Source of the DNA: PFJX01 sp044227325
GTDB lineage: Bacteria > Pseudomonadota > Gammaproteobacteria > Burkholderiales > Thiobacillaceae
NCBI GenBank assembly: GCA_044227325.1
Contig: JBGAFI010000019.1
Location: forward strand, 13,495 to 77,494
DNA: 64,000 nucleotides
Reading direction: 5' to 3'
Part shown: one piece after another, positions 8,545 to 16,824 of the stretch
Position numbering within the stretch: position 1 is the first letter of the stretch
Layout: the number at the start of each line of letters is the position of its first letter
The notes under the pieces: model-generated
Databases searched by the model: none
What the model saw: the letters and a program-made list of their open reading frames with translations, nothing else
Told to the model about the DNA's origin: nothing
Position numbers and translations under genes: made by a program

Positions 8545-9747
8545 TCACCAGTTGGTTTCCCGTTCCGCGGTGGCGGAAATACGGTGAATGGAGAGATCGG
8601 CGCCGTTGAATTCCTCTTCCGCGTCCAGACGCAAGCCCAGGGTGGCCTTCAGCGCGCTGTAGACCACCCCGCCGCCGATCAGGGCGATGGCGATACCGAC
8701 CAGGGTGCCGACCGCTTGCGCCGTGAACGTGACGCCGCCGACGCCGCCCAGGGCCTGCAAGCCGAAGATGCCCGCGGCGATGCCGCCCCAGGCGCCGCAC
8801 AAGCCGTGCAGCGGCCACACACCCAGCACGTCGTCGATCTTCCATTTGTTCTGGGTGATGGTGAACATGATGACGAACAAGCCGCCCGCCACCGCGCCGG
8901 TCACCAGGGCGCCCACCGGATGCATCAGATCCGAGCCGGCGCATACCGCGACCAGGCCGGCGAGCGGCCCGTTGTGGATAAAGCCCGGGTCGTTCTTGCC
9001 GAGGAACAGCGCGGCGAGCGTGCCCCCCACCATGGCCATCAGGGAATTCACCGCCACCAGGCCGGAAACCGCCTCCAGGGTCTGGGCCGACATCACGTTG
9101 AAGCCGAACCAGCCCACGGTGAGTATCCACGCGCCCAGGGCCAGGAAAGGGATGCTGGAGGGCGGATGGGCGGAAATCGCGCCGTCATGGCGGTAGCGGC
9201 CACGCCGGGCACCGAGCAGGATGACCGCGGGCAGGGCGATCCAGCCGCCCATGGCATGCACCACCACGGAGCCGGCGAAATCATGGAACTTCGCGCCGAA
9301 CGTGGCATTCATCCAGTCCTGGAAACCCGCGTTGTTGTTCCAGGCCAGGCCTTCGAAAAAGGGATAAACGAGGCCCACCAGAATGAAGGTCGCGGCGAGC
9401 TGGGGATTGAATTTCGCCCGCTCGGCCATGCCACCGGAAATGATGGCGGGAATCGCCGCGGCGAAGGTCAGCAGGAAGAAGAACTTGACCAGCTCGTAGC
9501 CGTTTTTCTGGATCAATTGATCGGCGCCGTTCAGGAAGCCGACGCCGTACGCCACACCGTAGCCGATGAAGAAATAGGCGATGGTGGATACCGAGAAGTC
9601 GGTCAATATCTTCACCAGGGCGTTCACTTGGTTCTTCTTGCGCACCGTGCCCAATTCCAGAAACGCGAAACCCGCATGCATGGCCAACACCATGATCGCC
9701 CCCAGCAGGATGAACAGCACATCGCCGCCCGATTTCATTGCACCCAT
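8545..9747 (-). CDS. amt: ammonium transporter
   Basis: A 400-residue Amt/MEP channel with about eleven helices. The conserved segments include F-L-E-L-G-T-V-R-K-K-N near the N-terminus, D-F-A-G-S-V-V-V-H-A-M-G-G with the ligand-site Asp and first pore His, and the second pore His in P-L-H-G-L-C-G-A-W-G-G. No cleavable signal peptide is present, unlike E. coli AmtB. No glnK lies next to it. Upstream (9748-9961) is a minus-strand leader with an AGGAG box and an NtrC-like half-site (TGGTGCGCA at about 9851-9859), which is only suggestive. Confidence 0.93.
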   Translation of the reverse strand: MGAMKSGGDVLFILLGAIMVLAMHAGFAFLELGTVRKKNQVNALVKILTDFSVSTIAYFFIGYGVAYGVGFLNGADQLIQKNGYELVKFFFLLTFAAAIPAIISGGMAERAKFNPQLAATFILVGLVYPFFEGLAWNNNAGFQDWMNATFGAKFHDFAGSVVVHAMGGWIALPAVILLGARRGRYRHDGAISAHPPSSIPFLALGAWILTVGWFGFNVMSAQTLEAVSGLVAVNSLMAMVGGTLAALFLGKNDPGFIHNGPLAGLVAVCAGSDLMHPVGALVTGAVAGGLFVIMFTITQNKWKIDDVLGVWPLHGLCGAWGGIAAGIFGLQALGGVGGVTFTAQAVGTLVGIAIALIGGGVVYSALKATLGLRLDAEEEFNGADLSIHRISATAERETNW

Positions 9748-9961
9748 ATGCCTCTCCTAAAAAACGGTAAAACGGAAGCAAAAGGCATGCCTCCTATTGG
9801 GGCGCAACGCACTCAAATCGTGACTGCTTTTTTTGCATAAGGAAGAAATTGGTGCGCAAACGCTAAGCCCATGTAAATAATGCGCTTATGGAACCGGCGC
9901 GAAAAATCGCGGGTTCCAGCGTGTTTCATCGGCAAGCCCTCCCCTTGGCCAAGGCCAAATG

Positions 9962-9988
9962 AAAAACGCCCCGTACTGGGGCGTTTTT
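9962..9988 (-). terminator. terminator of the tat-his transcript
   Basis: AAAAACGCCCC (9962-9972) and GGGGCGTTTTT (9978-9988) form a strong stem with A/T flanks on both sides. It lies 24 bases after the tatC stop on the minus strand and ends the long tat/his operon before amt. The symmetric A/T runs make it potentially bidirectional. Confidence 0.9.
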
Positions 9989-10012
9989 CAGAGATTGCAT
10001 TTATTTTGTGCG

Positions 10013-10831
10013 TCAGTTGGTTTTTTTCTGCTCTTCCTCGATACGGTCCAGCTCCGAGTCCAGGTCCGCTTCCGACATGGGCCGATAGGGCTCTTCCTCC
10101 GGTTCGGTCTTCTTGCTTTTCACCACCCAGCCGGCGACGATGATGCCCATTTCGTAGAGCAGCCACAGGGGCACCGCCAACATGATCTGGGAAACCACGT
10201 CCGGCGGAGTAAATACGGCGCCGACGACGAAGGCGCCGACGATGACATAGGGCCGCGCCTCCTTGAGTTTGCTCACCTCGACGATGCCGGTCATGGCCAG
10301 CACGATGACCACGATCGGCACTTCGAAGGTGATGCCGAACGCCAGGAACATGGTGATGACGAAATCCAGGTACTTGCCGATGTCGGTCATGACCGCGACA
10401 CCTTTGGGCGCGATGCCGATGATGAAACCGAACACGACCGGGAACACCAGGAAATAGGCGAAGGCCATGCCGCAGGCGAATAGGACGACGCTTGCCGCCA
10501 CCAGCGGCAGGATCAGCTTCTTCTCGTGGGAATACAGACCCGGCGCGATGAACGACCAGATCTGGTAGAGGATGTACGGCAGCGCCCCGAGGAAGGCCGC
10601 CATCATGGCGACCTTGATCGGCACGAAGAACGGCGTCACCACCTCCGTGGCGATCATCTGGCCGCCCTGGGGCAGCTTGGACAGCAAGGGCTGCGCCAGC
10701 ACTGTGTAGAGATCGTTGGCGAAGGGGAACAGGCAGACGAAGAGAACGATCCAGGCGATGGATGCGCGCAGCAGCCGGTCGCGCAACTCGATCAGATGGG
10801 AGATGAAGGTTTCCTGGCCGTCGATGTGCAT
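10013..10831 (-). CDS. tatC: Sec-independent translocase subunit TatC
   Basis: A 272-residue inner-membrane protein that recognises twin-arginine signal peptides with TatB. The conserved N-terminal H-L-I-E-L-R-D-R motif (residues 11-18) and six helices are present, plus P-F-F-V-P-I-K in the first periplasmic loop. The C-terminal tail is acidic and longer than in E. coli TatC (258). It is last in the order tatA-tatB-tatC, 31 bases after tatB. Confidence 0.96.
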   Translation of the reverse strand: MHIDGQETFISHLIELRDRLLRASIAWIVLFVCLFPFANDLYTVLAQPLLSKLPQGGQMIATEVVTPFFVPIKVAMMAAFLGALPYILYQIWSFIAPGLYSHEKKLILPLVAASVVLFACGMAFAYFLVFPVVFGFIIGIAPKGVAVMTDIGKYLDFVITMFLAFGITFEVPIVVIVLAMTGIVEVSKLKEARPYVIVGAFVVGAVFTPPDVVSQIMLAVPLWLLYEMGIIVAGWVVKSKKTEPEEEPYRPMSEADLDSELDRIEEEQKKTN

Positions 10832-10862
10832 GGCTTAACTGGCTTTCGGTGAGCGTCGGGCT

Positions 10863-11408
10863 TCAGCCCGTCGTACCGTCGGGATTTTCATCGGGCACAC
10901 GCGTGGATTTGACAGGCTGCGCTGACCGGGTCTCCGTCGGCGCGCTCGCGGCAAGGTTTTCGGTCGGCGGCGCGACCGTCGCGTCGGGAGAGGGGGCGGG
11001 AAGCGCCCCCGAAGTCTTGGCGGCTTCCTCGGCCTTGATCTTCTCGTACTCGCGCATGGCCAAGCCGCCGTCGGTGGCGCTCATGGCCTCCATGACGCGG
11101 CTGATCTGGCCGGTTTCCTCGCGCACCGCCGTTTCCAGGCCATGGGCCGACTCCTCGATCTCCCGCTTGGTCTCGCCGGCCATGATTTCGTATTTCTGGG
11201 CGGTGTCCTTCATCTCCTGCTGCATCTTGCGCAACTCGTCCAGCTTGATGTCCCGGTCGATGTCCTGCTTGACCTGGGAGACATAGCGGTTGAGCTTGCC
11301 CAGCCATTGCCCGGCGGCGCGCGCCACCTTGGGCAGACGCTCGGGCCCGATGACCACCAGGGCGACGAAGCCGATGACGAGAAGTTCGGAAAAACCTAGA
11401 TCAAACAT
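10863..11408 (-). CDS. tatB: Sec-independent translocase subunit TatB
   Basis: A 181-residue protein with one N-terminal membrane helix starting M-F-D-L-G-F-S-E-L, then the G-P-E-R-L-P hinge (about residues 20-25), a long amphipathic and charged helical region (30-130) and a low-complexity Ala/Pro/Thr tail. It forms the twin-arginine receptor with TatC. The start at 11408 is chosen because the family begins exactly there. An upstream in-frame ATG would add 20 residues that do not fit a membrane-inserted N-terminus. Confidence 0.95.
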   Translation of the reverse strand: MFDLGFSELLVIGFVALVVIGPERLPKVARAAGQWLGKLNRYVSQVKQDIDRDIKLDELRKMQQEMKDTAQKYEIMAGETKREIEESAHGLETAVREETGQISRVMEAMSATDGGLAMREYEKIKAEEAAKTSGALPAPSPDATVAPPTENLAASAPTETRSAQPVKSTRVPDENPDGTTG

Positions 11409-11485
11409 GGGTGTGTCGGTCGAAGGACGGGAGAGATCGGCACAGGCCAGGCGTGGCGCTCGCCACATCCGGCTCCGTTGACGCC

Positions 11486-11710
11486 CTAGCTCTGCTGCTT
11501 GTCCTTGACCTCGCCTTCGATGGTGGTGCCGTGGGTTTCACCCTCGCGCGGCAGCTCGGTGGGTTTGTTCTTCTCCTCGTTCATGGCTTCCTTGAAATTC
11601 CTGACCGCGCCGCCCAGGTCGCCGCCGATGTTGCGCAGCTTCTTGGTGCCGAACACCAACAGAACGATCACCAGTACGATCAACCAATGCCAGATGCTGA
11701 AAGAGCCCAT
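11486..11710 (-). CDS. tatA: Sec-independent translocase subunit TatA
   Basis: A 74-residue pore-forming Tat subunit. The N-terminal helix M-G-S-F-S-I-W-H-W-L-I-V-L is followed by the F-G-T-K-K-L hinge and an amphipathic helix starting R-N-I-G-G-D-L-G. It shares the membrane-helix plan of TatB but has a short charged tail. An AGGAG box sits close to the ATG. It follows hinT by 25 bases and precedes tatB by 77. Confidence 0.96.
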   Translation of the reverse strand: MGSFSIWHWLIVLVIVLLVFGTKKLRNIGGDLGGAVRNFKEAMNEEKNKPTELPREGETHGTTIEGEVKDKQQS

Positions 11711-11735
11711 CGTGTTTCTCCTAGATCAATTTCAA

Positions 11736-12071
11736 TTACAGGGGGCGCGGTCCGCCACCGCCGATGATATGGACGTGCAGATGGAAGACTTCCTGCCCGC
11801 CCCCCTTGCCGGTATTGATGACGGTGCGAAAACCTTCCGTCAGGCCTTGCTCGCGCGCCAAACCGGGCGCCAGCAACAGGATTTTCCCCAGCACGTCCCG
11901 GTGGCTTTCGTCGCAGTCCGCCAAGGAGGCCACATGGGCCTTGGGGATGATCATGAAATGCACCGGCGCCACGGGATGGATGTCGTGGAATGCCAGCACG
12001 CCATCGTCCTCGTAAATCTTGCGGCAGGGAATCTGTCCCGCCACGATCTTGCAGAATATGCAGTCGCTCAT
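11736..12071 (-). CDS. hinT: HIT family purine nucleoside phosphoramidase
   Basis: A 111-residue cytoplasmic HIT protein. The histidine triad reads H-L-H-V-H-I-I near residues 97-103, and the N-terminal C-I-F-C pair (Cys4, Cys7) matches zinc-binding members. HinT hydrolyses nucleoside 5'-phosphoramidates. Its place between hisE and tatA is conserved in Betaproteobacteria. Length is normal. Confidence 0.94.
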   Translation of the reverse strand: MSDCIFCKIVAGQIPCRKIYEDDGVLAFHDIHPVAPVHFMIIPKAHVASLADCDESHRDVLGKILLLAPGLAREQGLTEGFRTVINTGKGGGQEVFHLHVHIIGGGGPRPL

Positions 12072-12160
12072 AGCCTACAACCTTCGCTCATGCTTGCCGA
12101 TCCGGGATGGGGAGTCTATCAACGCGGCCGACATTGTGCCTCAGAAGCCTTAGTCTTCAC

Positions 12161-12517
12161 TTAAGACACGCCGTCATTGCCGGGCCGCCGCGCTTTTTCG
12201 ACCAGCCCGGAAAGTCCCTCGCGCCGGGCCAGTTCGTTCAAGATCTCGCTGGGATGGATGCCCTGCTGCGCCAGCAAGACCAGGGAATGAAACCACAGGT
12301 CCGCAGTTTCATAGACGATTTTTTCGCGCACGCCGTCCTTCGCGGCCATGATGGTTTCCGCCGCTTCCTCGGCCACCTTCTTCAGGATCGCGTCCAGCCC
12401 CTTGGCGTAGAGCTTGGCCACATAGGAACCCTGGGGATCGGCCTGTTTGCGCGCCTCCAGGGTTTCCGCGAGACGGTCGAGTATGTCCTGGCCCGACGGG
12501 GAAGGCGGCGAAGTCAT
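12161..12517 (-). CDS. hisE: phosphoribosyl-ATP diphosphatase
   Basis: A 118-residue all-alpha pyrophosphohydrolase for the second step of histidine synthesis (PR-ATP to PR-AMP). The MazG-like motif K-K-V-A-E-E-A-A-E-T near the middle and E-T-A-D-L-W-F-H later carry the metal-binding acidic residues. HisE and HisI are separate proteins here rather than fused as in E. coli. The start at 12517 overlaps the hisI stop (ATGA), which fixes it against a longer open frame reading back through hisI. Confidence 0.95.
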   Translation of the reverse strand: MTSPPSPSGQDILDRLAETLEARKQADPQGSYVAKLYAKGLDAILKKVAEEAAETIMAAKDGVREKIVYETADLWFHSLVLLAQQGIHPSEILNELARREGLSGLVEKARRPGNDGVS

Positions 12518-12903
12518 TTCTTGTAGATCTCGTGGGGATCCTTCAGGACCGGGTCCACCGCCACCCACTTGCCCTTTTCCAGCTTCTGGAAGAAGCAGCT
12601 GCGCCGGCCGGTATGGCAGGCGATGCCGCCGATCTGTTCGATCTTCAGCAACAGCACGTCCTCGTCGCAGTCCAGGCGCATTTCCAGCACCTTCTGGGTG
12701 TGGCCGGATTCCTCGCCCTTGTGCCATAGCTTCTTGCGGGAGCGGGACCAGTACACCGCCTCGCCGCTTTCCACGGTGCGCTTCAGGGACTCCCGGTTCA
12801 TCCAGGCCACCATGAGGATGTCGCCGGTGCCGGCATCCTGGGCGATGGCGGGAATCAGGCCATCCTCGGACCAGTTGATCTTGTTCAGCCAGGCTTCGCT
12901 CAC
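12514..12903 (-). CDS. hisI: phosphoribosyl-AMP cyclohydrolase
   Basis: A 129-residue zinc enzyme opening the purine ring of PR-AMP. Visible signatures are V-A-W-M-N-R-E-S, W-S-R-S-R-K-K-L-W-H-K-G-E-E-S-G-H, the metal site D-C-D-E-D-V-L, and C-H-T-G-R-R-S-C-F with the conserved cysteines. It follows hisF by 10 bases and overlaps hisE. Length matches monofunctional HisI. Confidence 0.96.
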   Translation of the reverse strand: MSEAWLNKINWSEDGLIPAIAQDAGTGDILMVAWMNRESLKRTVESGEAVYWSRSRKKLWHKGEESGHTQKVLEMRLDCDEDVLLLKIEQIGGIACHTGRRSCFFQKLEKGKWVAVDPVLKDPHEIYKK

Positions 12904-12913
12904 GCTGCTTTCC

Positions 12914-13684
12914 TCACAACCGTACCTCGATACCTTGTTCCGCCATGGCGCGCTTGCACTGCGCCACGGTGTACTCGCCGAAATGGAAGATGCTGGCCGC
13001 CAGCACCGCGTCGGCGCCGCCGATCTTCACGCCGTCCGCCATGTGCTGCAGGTTGCCGACGCCGCCGCTGGCGATGACCGGAATGTTCACCGCCTCGACG
13101 ATGGCGCGGGTCAGATTGAGATCGAAGCCGATCTTGGCGCCGTCCCGGTCCATGCTGGTAAGCAGGATCTCGCCGGCCCCCAGTTCCTCCATCTTGCGCG
13201 CCCATTCCAGCGCGTCCAGGCCGGTGGGCTTGCGGCCGCCGTGGGTGAAGATTTCCCATTTCGGCTGGGCGCCCCAGACGGTCTGCTTCGCGTCGATGGC
13301 GACGACGATGCACTGGCTGCCGAAACGGTCGGCGCAGTTCTTCACGAGTTGCGGGTTGAACACCGCCGCCGTGTTGATGGAGACCTTGTCGGCGCCGGCA
13401 TTGAGCAGACGGTGCACGTCCTCCACCGCGCGCACGCCGCCGCCAACGGTGAGGGGAATGAACACCTGGGCGGCCACGTCCTCGATGATGTGCAGAATCA
13501 GATCCCGGTTGTCGGAGGTGGCGGTGATGTCCAGGAAGGTCAGTTCGTCGGCGCCCTGCTCGTCGTAGCGGCGGGAAATCTCGACCGGATCCCCCGCGTC
13601 GCGCAGGTTGACGAAATTGACGCCTTTCACCACGCGGCCGGCGGTGACGTCCAGGCAGGGAATGATGCGTTTGGCGAGGCCCAC
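12914..13684 (-). CDS. hisF: imidazole glycerol phosphate synthase, cyclase subunit
   Basis: A 256-residue TIM barrel that closes the imidazole ring using ammonia from HisH. The N-terminus K-R-I-I-P-C-L-D-V carries catalytic Asp11, and the second catalytic Asp is in V-V-A-I-D-A-K near 130. The family start position matches a GTG at 13684 (Met-Gly-Leu-Ala-Lys), with AGAGGG upstream. No ATG is available in frame nearby, so GTG initiation is likely. It is 14 bases after hisA. Confidence 0.96.
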   Translation of the reverse strand: MGLAKRIIPCLDVTAGRVVKGVNFVNLRDAGDPVEISRRYDEQGADELTFLDITATSDNRDLILHIIEDVAAQVFIPLTVGGGVRAVEDVHRLLNAGADKVSINTAAVFNPQLVKNCADRFGSQCIVVAIDAKQTVWGAQPKWEIFTHGGRKPTGLDALEWARKMEELGAGEILLTSMDRDGAKIGFDLNLTRAIVEAVNIPVIASGGVGNLQHMADGVKIGGADAVLAASIFHFGEYTVAQCKRAMAEQGIEVRL

Positions 13685-13698
13685 TTCAATCCGCCCTC

Positions 13699-14442
13699 TC
13701 AGGCGCCGCCCAACTCGTCCGCCAGGGCCTGGGCCGCGGTGAAGTCCAGGGTGCCTTCGTAGATGGCGCGGCCGGTGATGGCGCCCATGATGCCTTCCGC
13801 CTCGACGGCGCAAAGATTGCGCACGTCGTCCAGATTGGTGATGCCGCCGCTGGCGATGACCGGGATGGTCAGCGCCTGGGCCAGTTTGACGGTGGCCTCG
13901 ATGTTGACGCCGGAGAGCATGCCGTCGCGGCCGATGTCGGTGTAGACCACGCCCTCGACGCCGTAGTCCTGGAATTTCTTCGCCAGATCGATGACGTCGT
14001 GGTGGGTCACCTTGGACCAGCCCTCCACCGCCACCTTGCCGTCCTTCGCGTCCAGGCCGACGATGATGTGGCCCGGGAAGGCGGTGCAGGCGTCATGCAG
14101 GAAGCCCGGGTTCTTCACCGCCGCGCTGCCGATGATGATGTAGGTGATGCCGTCGTCCAGATAACGCTCGATGGTGTCCAAGTCGCGGATGCCGCCGCCC
14201 AGTTGCACGGGAATCTCGTCGCCCACCTCGTTGACGATGGCGCGGATCGCCGCCTCGTTCTTGGGCTTGCCGGCGAAGGCGCCGTTCAGGTCCACCAGAT
14301 GCAGGCGCCGGGCGCCGCTGGCCAGCCATTTCTCGGCCATGTCCGCCGGGTTGGAGGAAAACACCGTGGCGCTGTCCATCTCGCCCTGCTTGAGACGGAC
14401 GCACTGCCCGTCCTTCAAATCGATTGCCGGAATGATGAGCAT
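13699..14442 (-). CDS. hisA: ProFAR isomerase
   Basis: A 247-residue TIM-barrel isomerase converting ProFAR to PRFAR. It starts M-L-I-I-P-A-I-D-L-K-D-G with the first catalytic Asp at position 8, and the second is in V-G-L-D-A-K-D-G near 130. The start at 14442 is preferred because AGAGGT lies 6 bases upstream and the family begins there, two bases after the hisH stop. The internal duplication with HisF is apparent in the phosphate-binding loops. Confidence 0.96.
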   Translation of the reverse strand: MLIIPAIDLKDGQCVRLKQGEMDSATVFSSNPADMAEKWLASGARRLHLVDLNGAFAGKPKNEAAIRAIVNEVGDEIPVQLGGGIRDLDTIERYLDDGITYIIIGSAAVKNPGFLHDACTAFPGHIIVGLDAKDGKVAVEGWSKVTHHDVIDLAKKFQDYGVEGVVYTDIGRDGMLSGVNIEATVKLAQALTIPVIASGGITNLDDVRNLCAVEAEGIMGAITGRAIYEGTLDFTAAQALADELGGA

Positions 14443-14444
14443 GA

Positions 14445-15092
14445 CTACCTCTGATTTCCATCCCAAAGGGTGAAGTTGGCAAGCAGCCGCAAGCCGGCCG
14501 CCTGGCTTTTTTCAGGGTGAAACTGCACGGCGAACAGGTTGTCCCGGGCCACCGCGCAGGTAAAGGGGAAAGGATAGCGGCTCTCGCCGGCGATCACGTC
14601 CGGATCGGTCGGCAGAGCGTAATAGCTGTGCACGAAATAGAAGCGCGCGCCGTCCTCGATGCCCGCCCAGAGGGGATGAGGCATCGCCTGGCGCACATTG
14701 TTCCAGCCCATGTGCGGCACTTTCAGCCGGTTGCCCAATTCGTCGCGGGGTGCCGCATCGGAAAAACGCTTGACGCGGCCCGCCATGAGTCCGAGACACG
14801 CGGTGTCGCCCTCGTCGCTATGATCGAACAGCACCTGCAAGCCCATGCAGATGCCAAGGAAAGGTTTGCTCGCCGCCGCGCCGAGGATCGCGTGGCGCAG
14901 GCCGTGGGCCTCGATTTCCGCCATGCAGTCGGGCGCGGCGCCCTGGCCGGGAAACACCACGCGCCCCGCCGAGGCGATCAGGGCCGGATCGTCGGTGACC
15001 ACCACCTCGGCGCCGGGGGCGACATGTTCCAGCGCCTTGCGCACGGAATGCAGGTTGCCCATGCCGTAGTCGATGACGGCGATGTCGGCCAT
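14445..15092 (-). CDS. hisH: imidazole glycerol phosphate synthase, glutaminase subunit
   Basis: A 215-residue class I glutamine amidotransferase that feeds ammonia to HisF. The nucleophile elbow reads F-L-G-I-C-M-G-L-Q with Cys82, and the catalytic His/Glu pair is in Q-F-H-P-E-K-S-Q near residue 193. Start and stop overlap or abut hisB and hisA, consistent with coupled translation of the complex. Confidence 0.96.
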   Translation of the reverse strand: MADIAVIDYGMGNLHSVRKALEHVAPGAEVVVTDDPALIASAGRVVFPGQGAAPDCMAEIEAHGLRHAILGAAASKPFLGICMGLQVLFDHSDEGDTACLGLMAGRVKRFSDAAPRDELGNRLKVPHMGWNNVRQAMPHPLWAGIEDGARFYFVHSYYALPTDPDVIAGESRYPFPFTCAVARDNLFAVQFHPEKSQAAGLRLLANFTLWDGNQR

Positions 15093-15679
15093 TACAGCGT
15101 ACCCTTGGTCGAAGGCATCGCGTCGCCCATGCGCGGATCCGCCTCCACGGCCATGCGCAAGGCGCGGCCGAAGGCCTTGAACACGGTTTCCGCCTGATGG
15201 TGGGCGTTGATGCCGCGCAGGTTGTCGATGTGCAGGGTAACGCCGGCGTGGTTGACGAAGCCTTGGAAAAACTCCCGGAACAGGTCCACGTCGAAGTCGC
15301 CGATGCGGCCGCGCGTGAATTCCACGTGGAATTCCAGGCCGGGCCGGCCGGACAGATCGATCACCACCCGCGACAGGGCTTCGTCCAGGGGCACGTAGGC
15401 GTGGCCGTAGCGGCGGATGCCTTTTTTGTCGCCCAGGGCCTTGGCGACGGCCTGGCCCAGGGTGATGCCGATGTCCTCGACGGTATGATGGGCGTCGATG
15501 TGCAGATCGCCCTCGGCGGCGACATTCAGATCCACCAGGCCGTGGCGCGCGATCTGGTCCAGCATGTGGTCCAGGAAGGGCACGCCGCTGCTGAAAGCGG
15601 CCTGGCCGGAGCCGTCCAGGTTGACCTTGACGGTGATCCGGGTTTCCAGGGTGTTGCGGGTGACTTCGGCGGTGCGCAT
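15092..15679 (-). CDS. hisB: imidazoleglycerol-phosphate dehydratase
   Basis: A 195-residue monofunctional IGP dehydratase (no fused phosphatase, as in most Betaproteobacteria). Manganese-binding motifs are D-A-H-H-T-V-E-D near residue 70 and N-A-H-H-Q-A-E-T near 165, along with F-L-D-H-M-L at 35-40. It overlaps hisC and hisH by one base each, so translation is probably coupled. The histidinol-phosphatase step must be supplied elsewhere. Confidence 0.97.
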   Translation of the reverse strand: MRTAEVTRNTLETRITVKVNLDGSGQAAFSSGVPFLDHMLDQIARHGLVDLNVAAEGDLHIDAHHTVEDIGITLGQAVAKALGDKKGIRRYGHAYVPLDEALSRVVIDLSGRPGLEFHVEFTRGRIGDFDVDLFREFFQGFVNHAGVTLHIDNLRGINAHHQAETVFKAFGRALRMAVEADPRMGDAMPSTKGTL

Positions 15680-16749
15680 CAGTGGTCCAGTTCGGCTCGC
15701 AGGGCGGTCAGGAAAGCGGCGTTTTCATCCGGCGCGCCGACGGTCACGCGCAGGCAATTGTCCAGCAGGGGATGGCCGCCATGCAGGTTCTTGATGAGCA
15801 CGCCACGGGACTTGAGGCCGGCAAACACCCGCCCGGCGTCCGCCACCCGGAACAGGATGAAATTCGCGTTGCTCTCGTACACGTGCACACCGGCGAGCTC
15901 GGACATGGCCTGAAAAAGTTTTCCCCGTTCTCCGACCAGGGTGGCCGCCTGGGACTCCAGCACGTCCACATGGGATAGCGCGAGACGCGCCGCCACCTGA
16001 GTCAGGACGTTGACATTATACGGTAGGCGCACCTTGTCGAACTCGCCTATCCATGCGGGTTTACCCACCATGTAGCCGAGGCGCAGGCCGGCCAGGCCGA
16101 GCTTGGACACGGTGCGCATCAAGAGCAGGTTGTCGAAGCGGTCCAGGGCGTCCAGGAAGGTCCGACCGCCGGCGAAGGCATGGTAGGCCTCGTCCACCAC
16201 CACCAGCCCCGGCGCGGCGGCGGCGATGCGCTCCATCGCGCTCCGGTCGAAGGCGTTGCCGGTGGGGTTGTTGGGATAGGCCAGGAACACCAGGGCGGGT
16301 TCTTCCCGCTCGATGGCTTCCAGCATCGCCGCCTCGTCCAGGGAGAAATCCGTCTTGAGGGAAATGCCCACGTAACGCATGCCGGCGAAGCCGGCGACCA
16401 TGCGGTACATGACGAAGGACGGTTCCACCGCCAGAAGCACGGCGCCGGGTTTTGCCAGGGCCGTGGCGACGATCTGGATCAGTTCGTCCGAACCGTTGCC
16501 CAGCAGGATGTCGTATGCCGGCGCGATGGCGAAGGCGTCGCGCAAGACCTTCTGGACGTCGGCGGCCTGGGGATCGGGATAACGGTTGATGGCCGCGTCG
16601 CTCAACAGGGCACCCAGTTCCGCGCGCAGCGCGTCGGGCAGGCGATACGGGTTCTCCATGGCATCCAGCTTCACCATGCCGCCGGCATCGGCCACGTGGT
16701 AAGCGGACAAGGCCAGGATTTCGGGGCGGATCAATTGTTCTGGAGTCAC
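15679..16749 (-). CDS. hisC: histidinol-phosphate aminotransferase
   Basis: A 356-residue fold-type I PLP enzyme. G-N-G-S-D-E-L near residue 83, Y-P-N-N-P-T-G near 160 and the Schiff-base lysine in R-T-V-S-K-L-G-L-A-G-L-R-L-G near 216 are all visible. It transaminates imidazole-acetol phosphate with glutamate. It lies 75 bases after hisD. Confidence 0.95.
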   Translation of the reverse strand: MTPEQLIRPEILALSAYHVADAGGMVKLDAMENPYRLPDALRAELGALLSDAAINRYPDPQAADVQKVLRDAFAIAPAYDILLGNGSDELIQIVATALAKPGAVLLAVEPSFVMYRMVAGFAGMRYVGISLKTDFSLDEAAMLEAIEREEPALVFLAYPNNPTGNAFDRSAMERIAAAAPGLVVVDEAYHAFAGGRTFLDALDRFDNLLLMRTVSKLGLAGLRLGYMVGKPAWIGEFDKVRLPYNVNVLTQVAARLALSHVDVLESQAATLVGERGKLFQAMSELAGVHVYESNANFILFRVADAGRVFAGLKSRGVLIKNLHGGHPLLDNCLRVTVGAPDENAAFLTALRAELDH

Positions 16750-16824
16750 GGCAATGTCTGGGTTGGCGATGGGCGGAACACAGGCGGTCGCGAGCTTTCC
16801 GTCGACCGCCGGCTTACGGGCGGA

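Noticed and set aside
9748..9961. Sigma-54 promoter before amt
   Set aside because: No GG-N10-GC pair in the right spacing on the minus strand; only an NtrC-like half-site is present.
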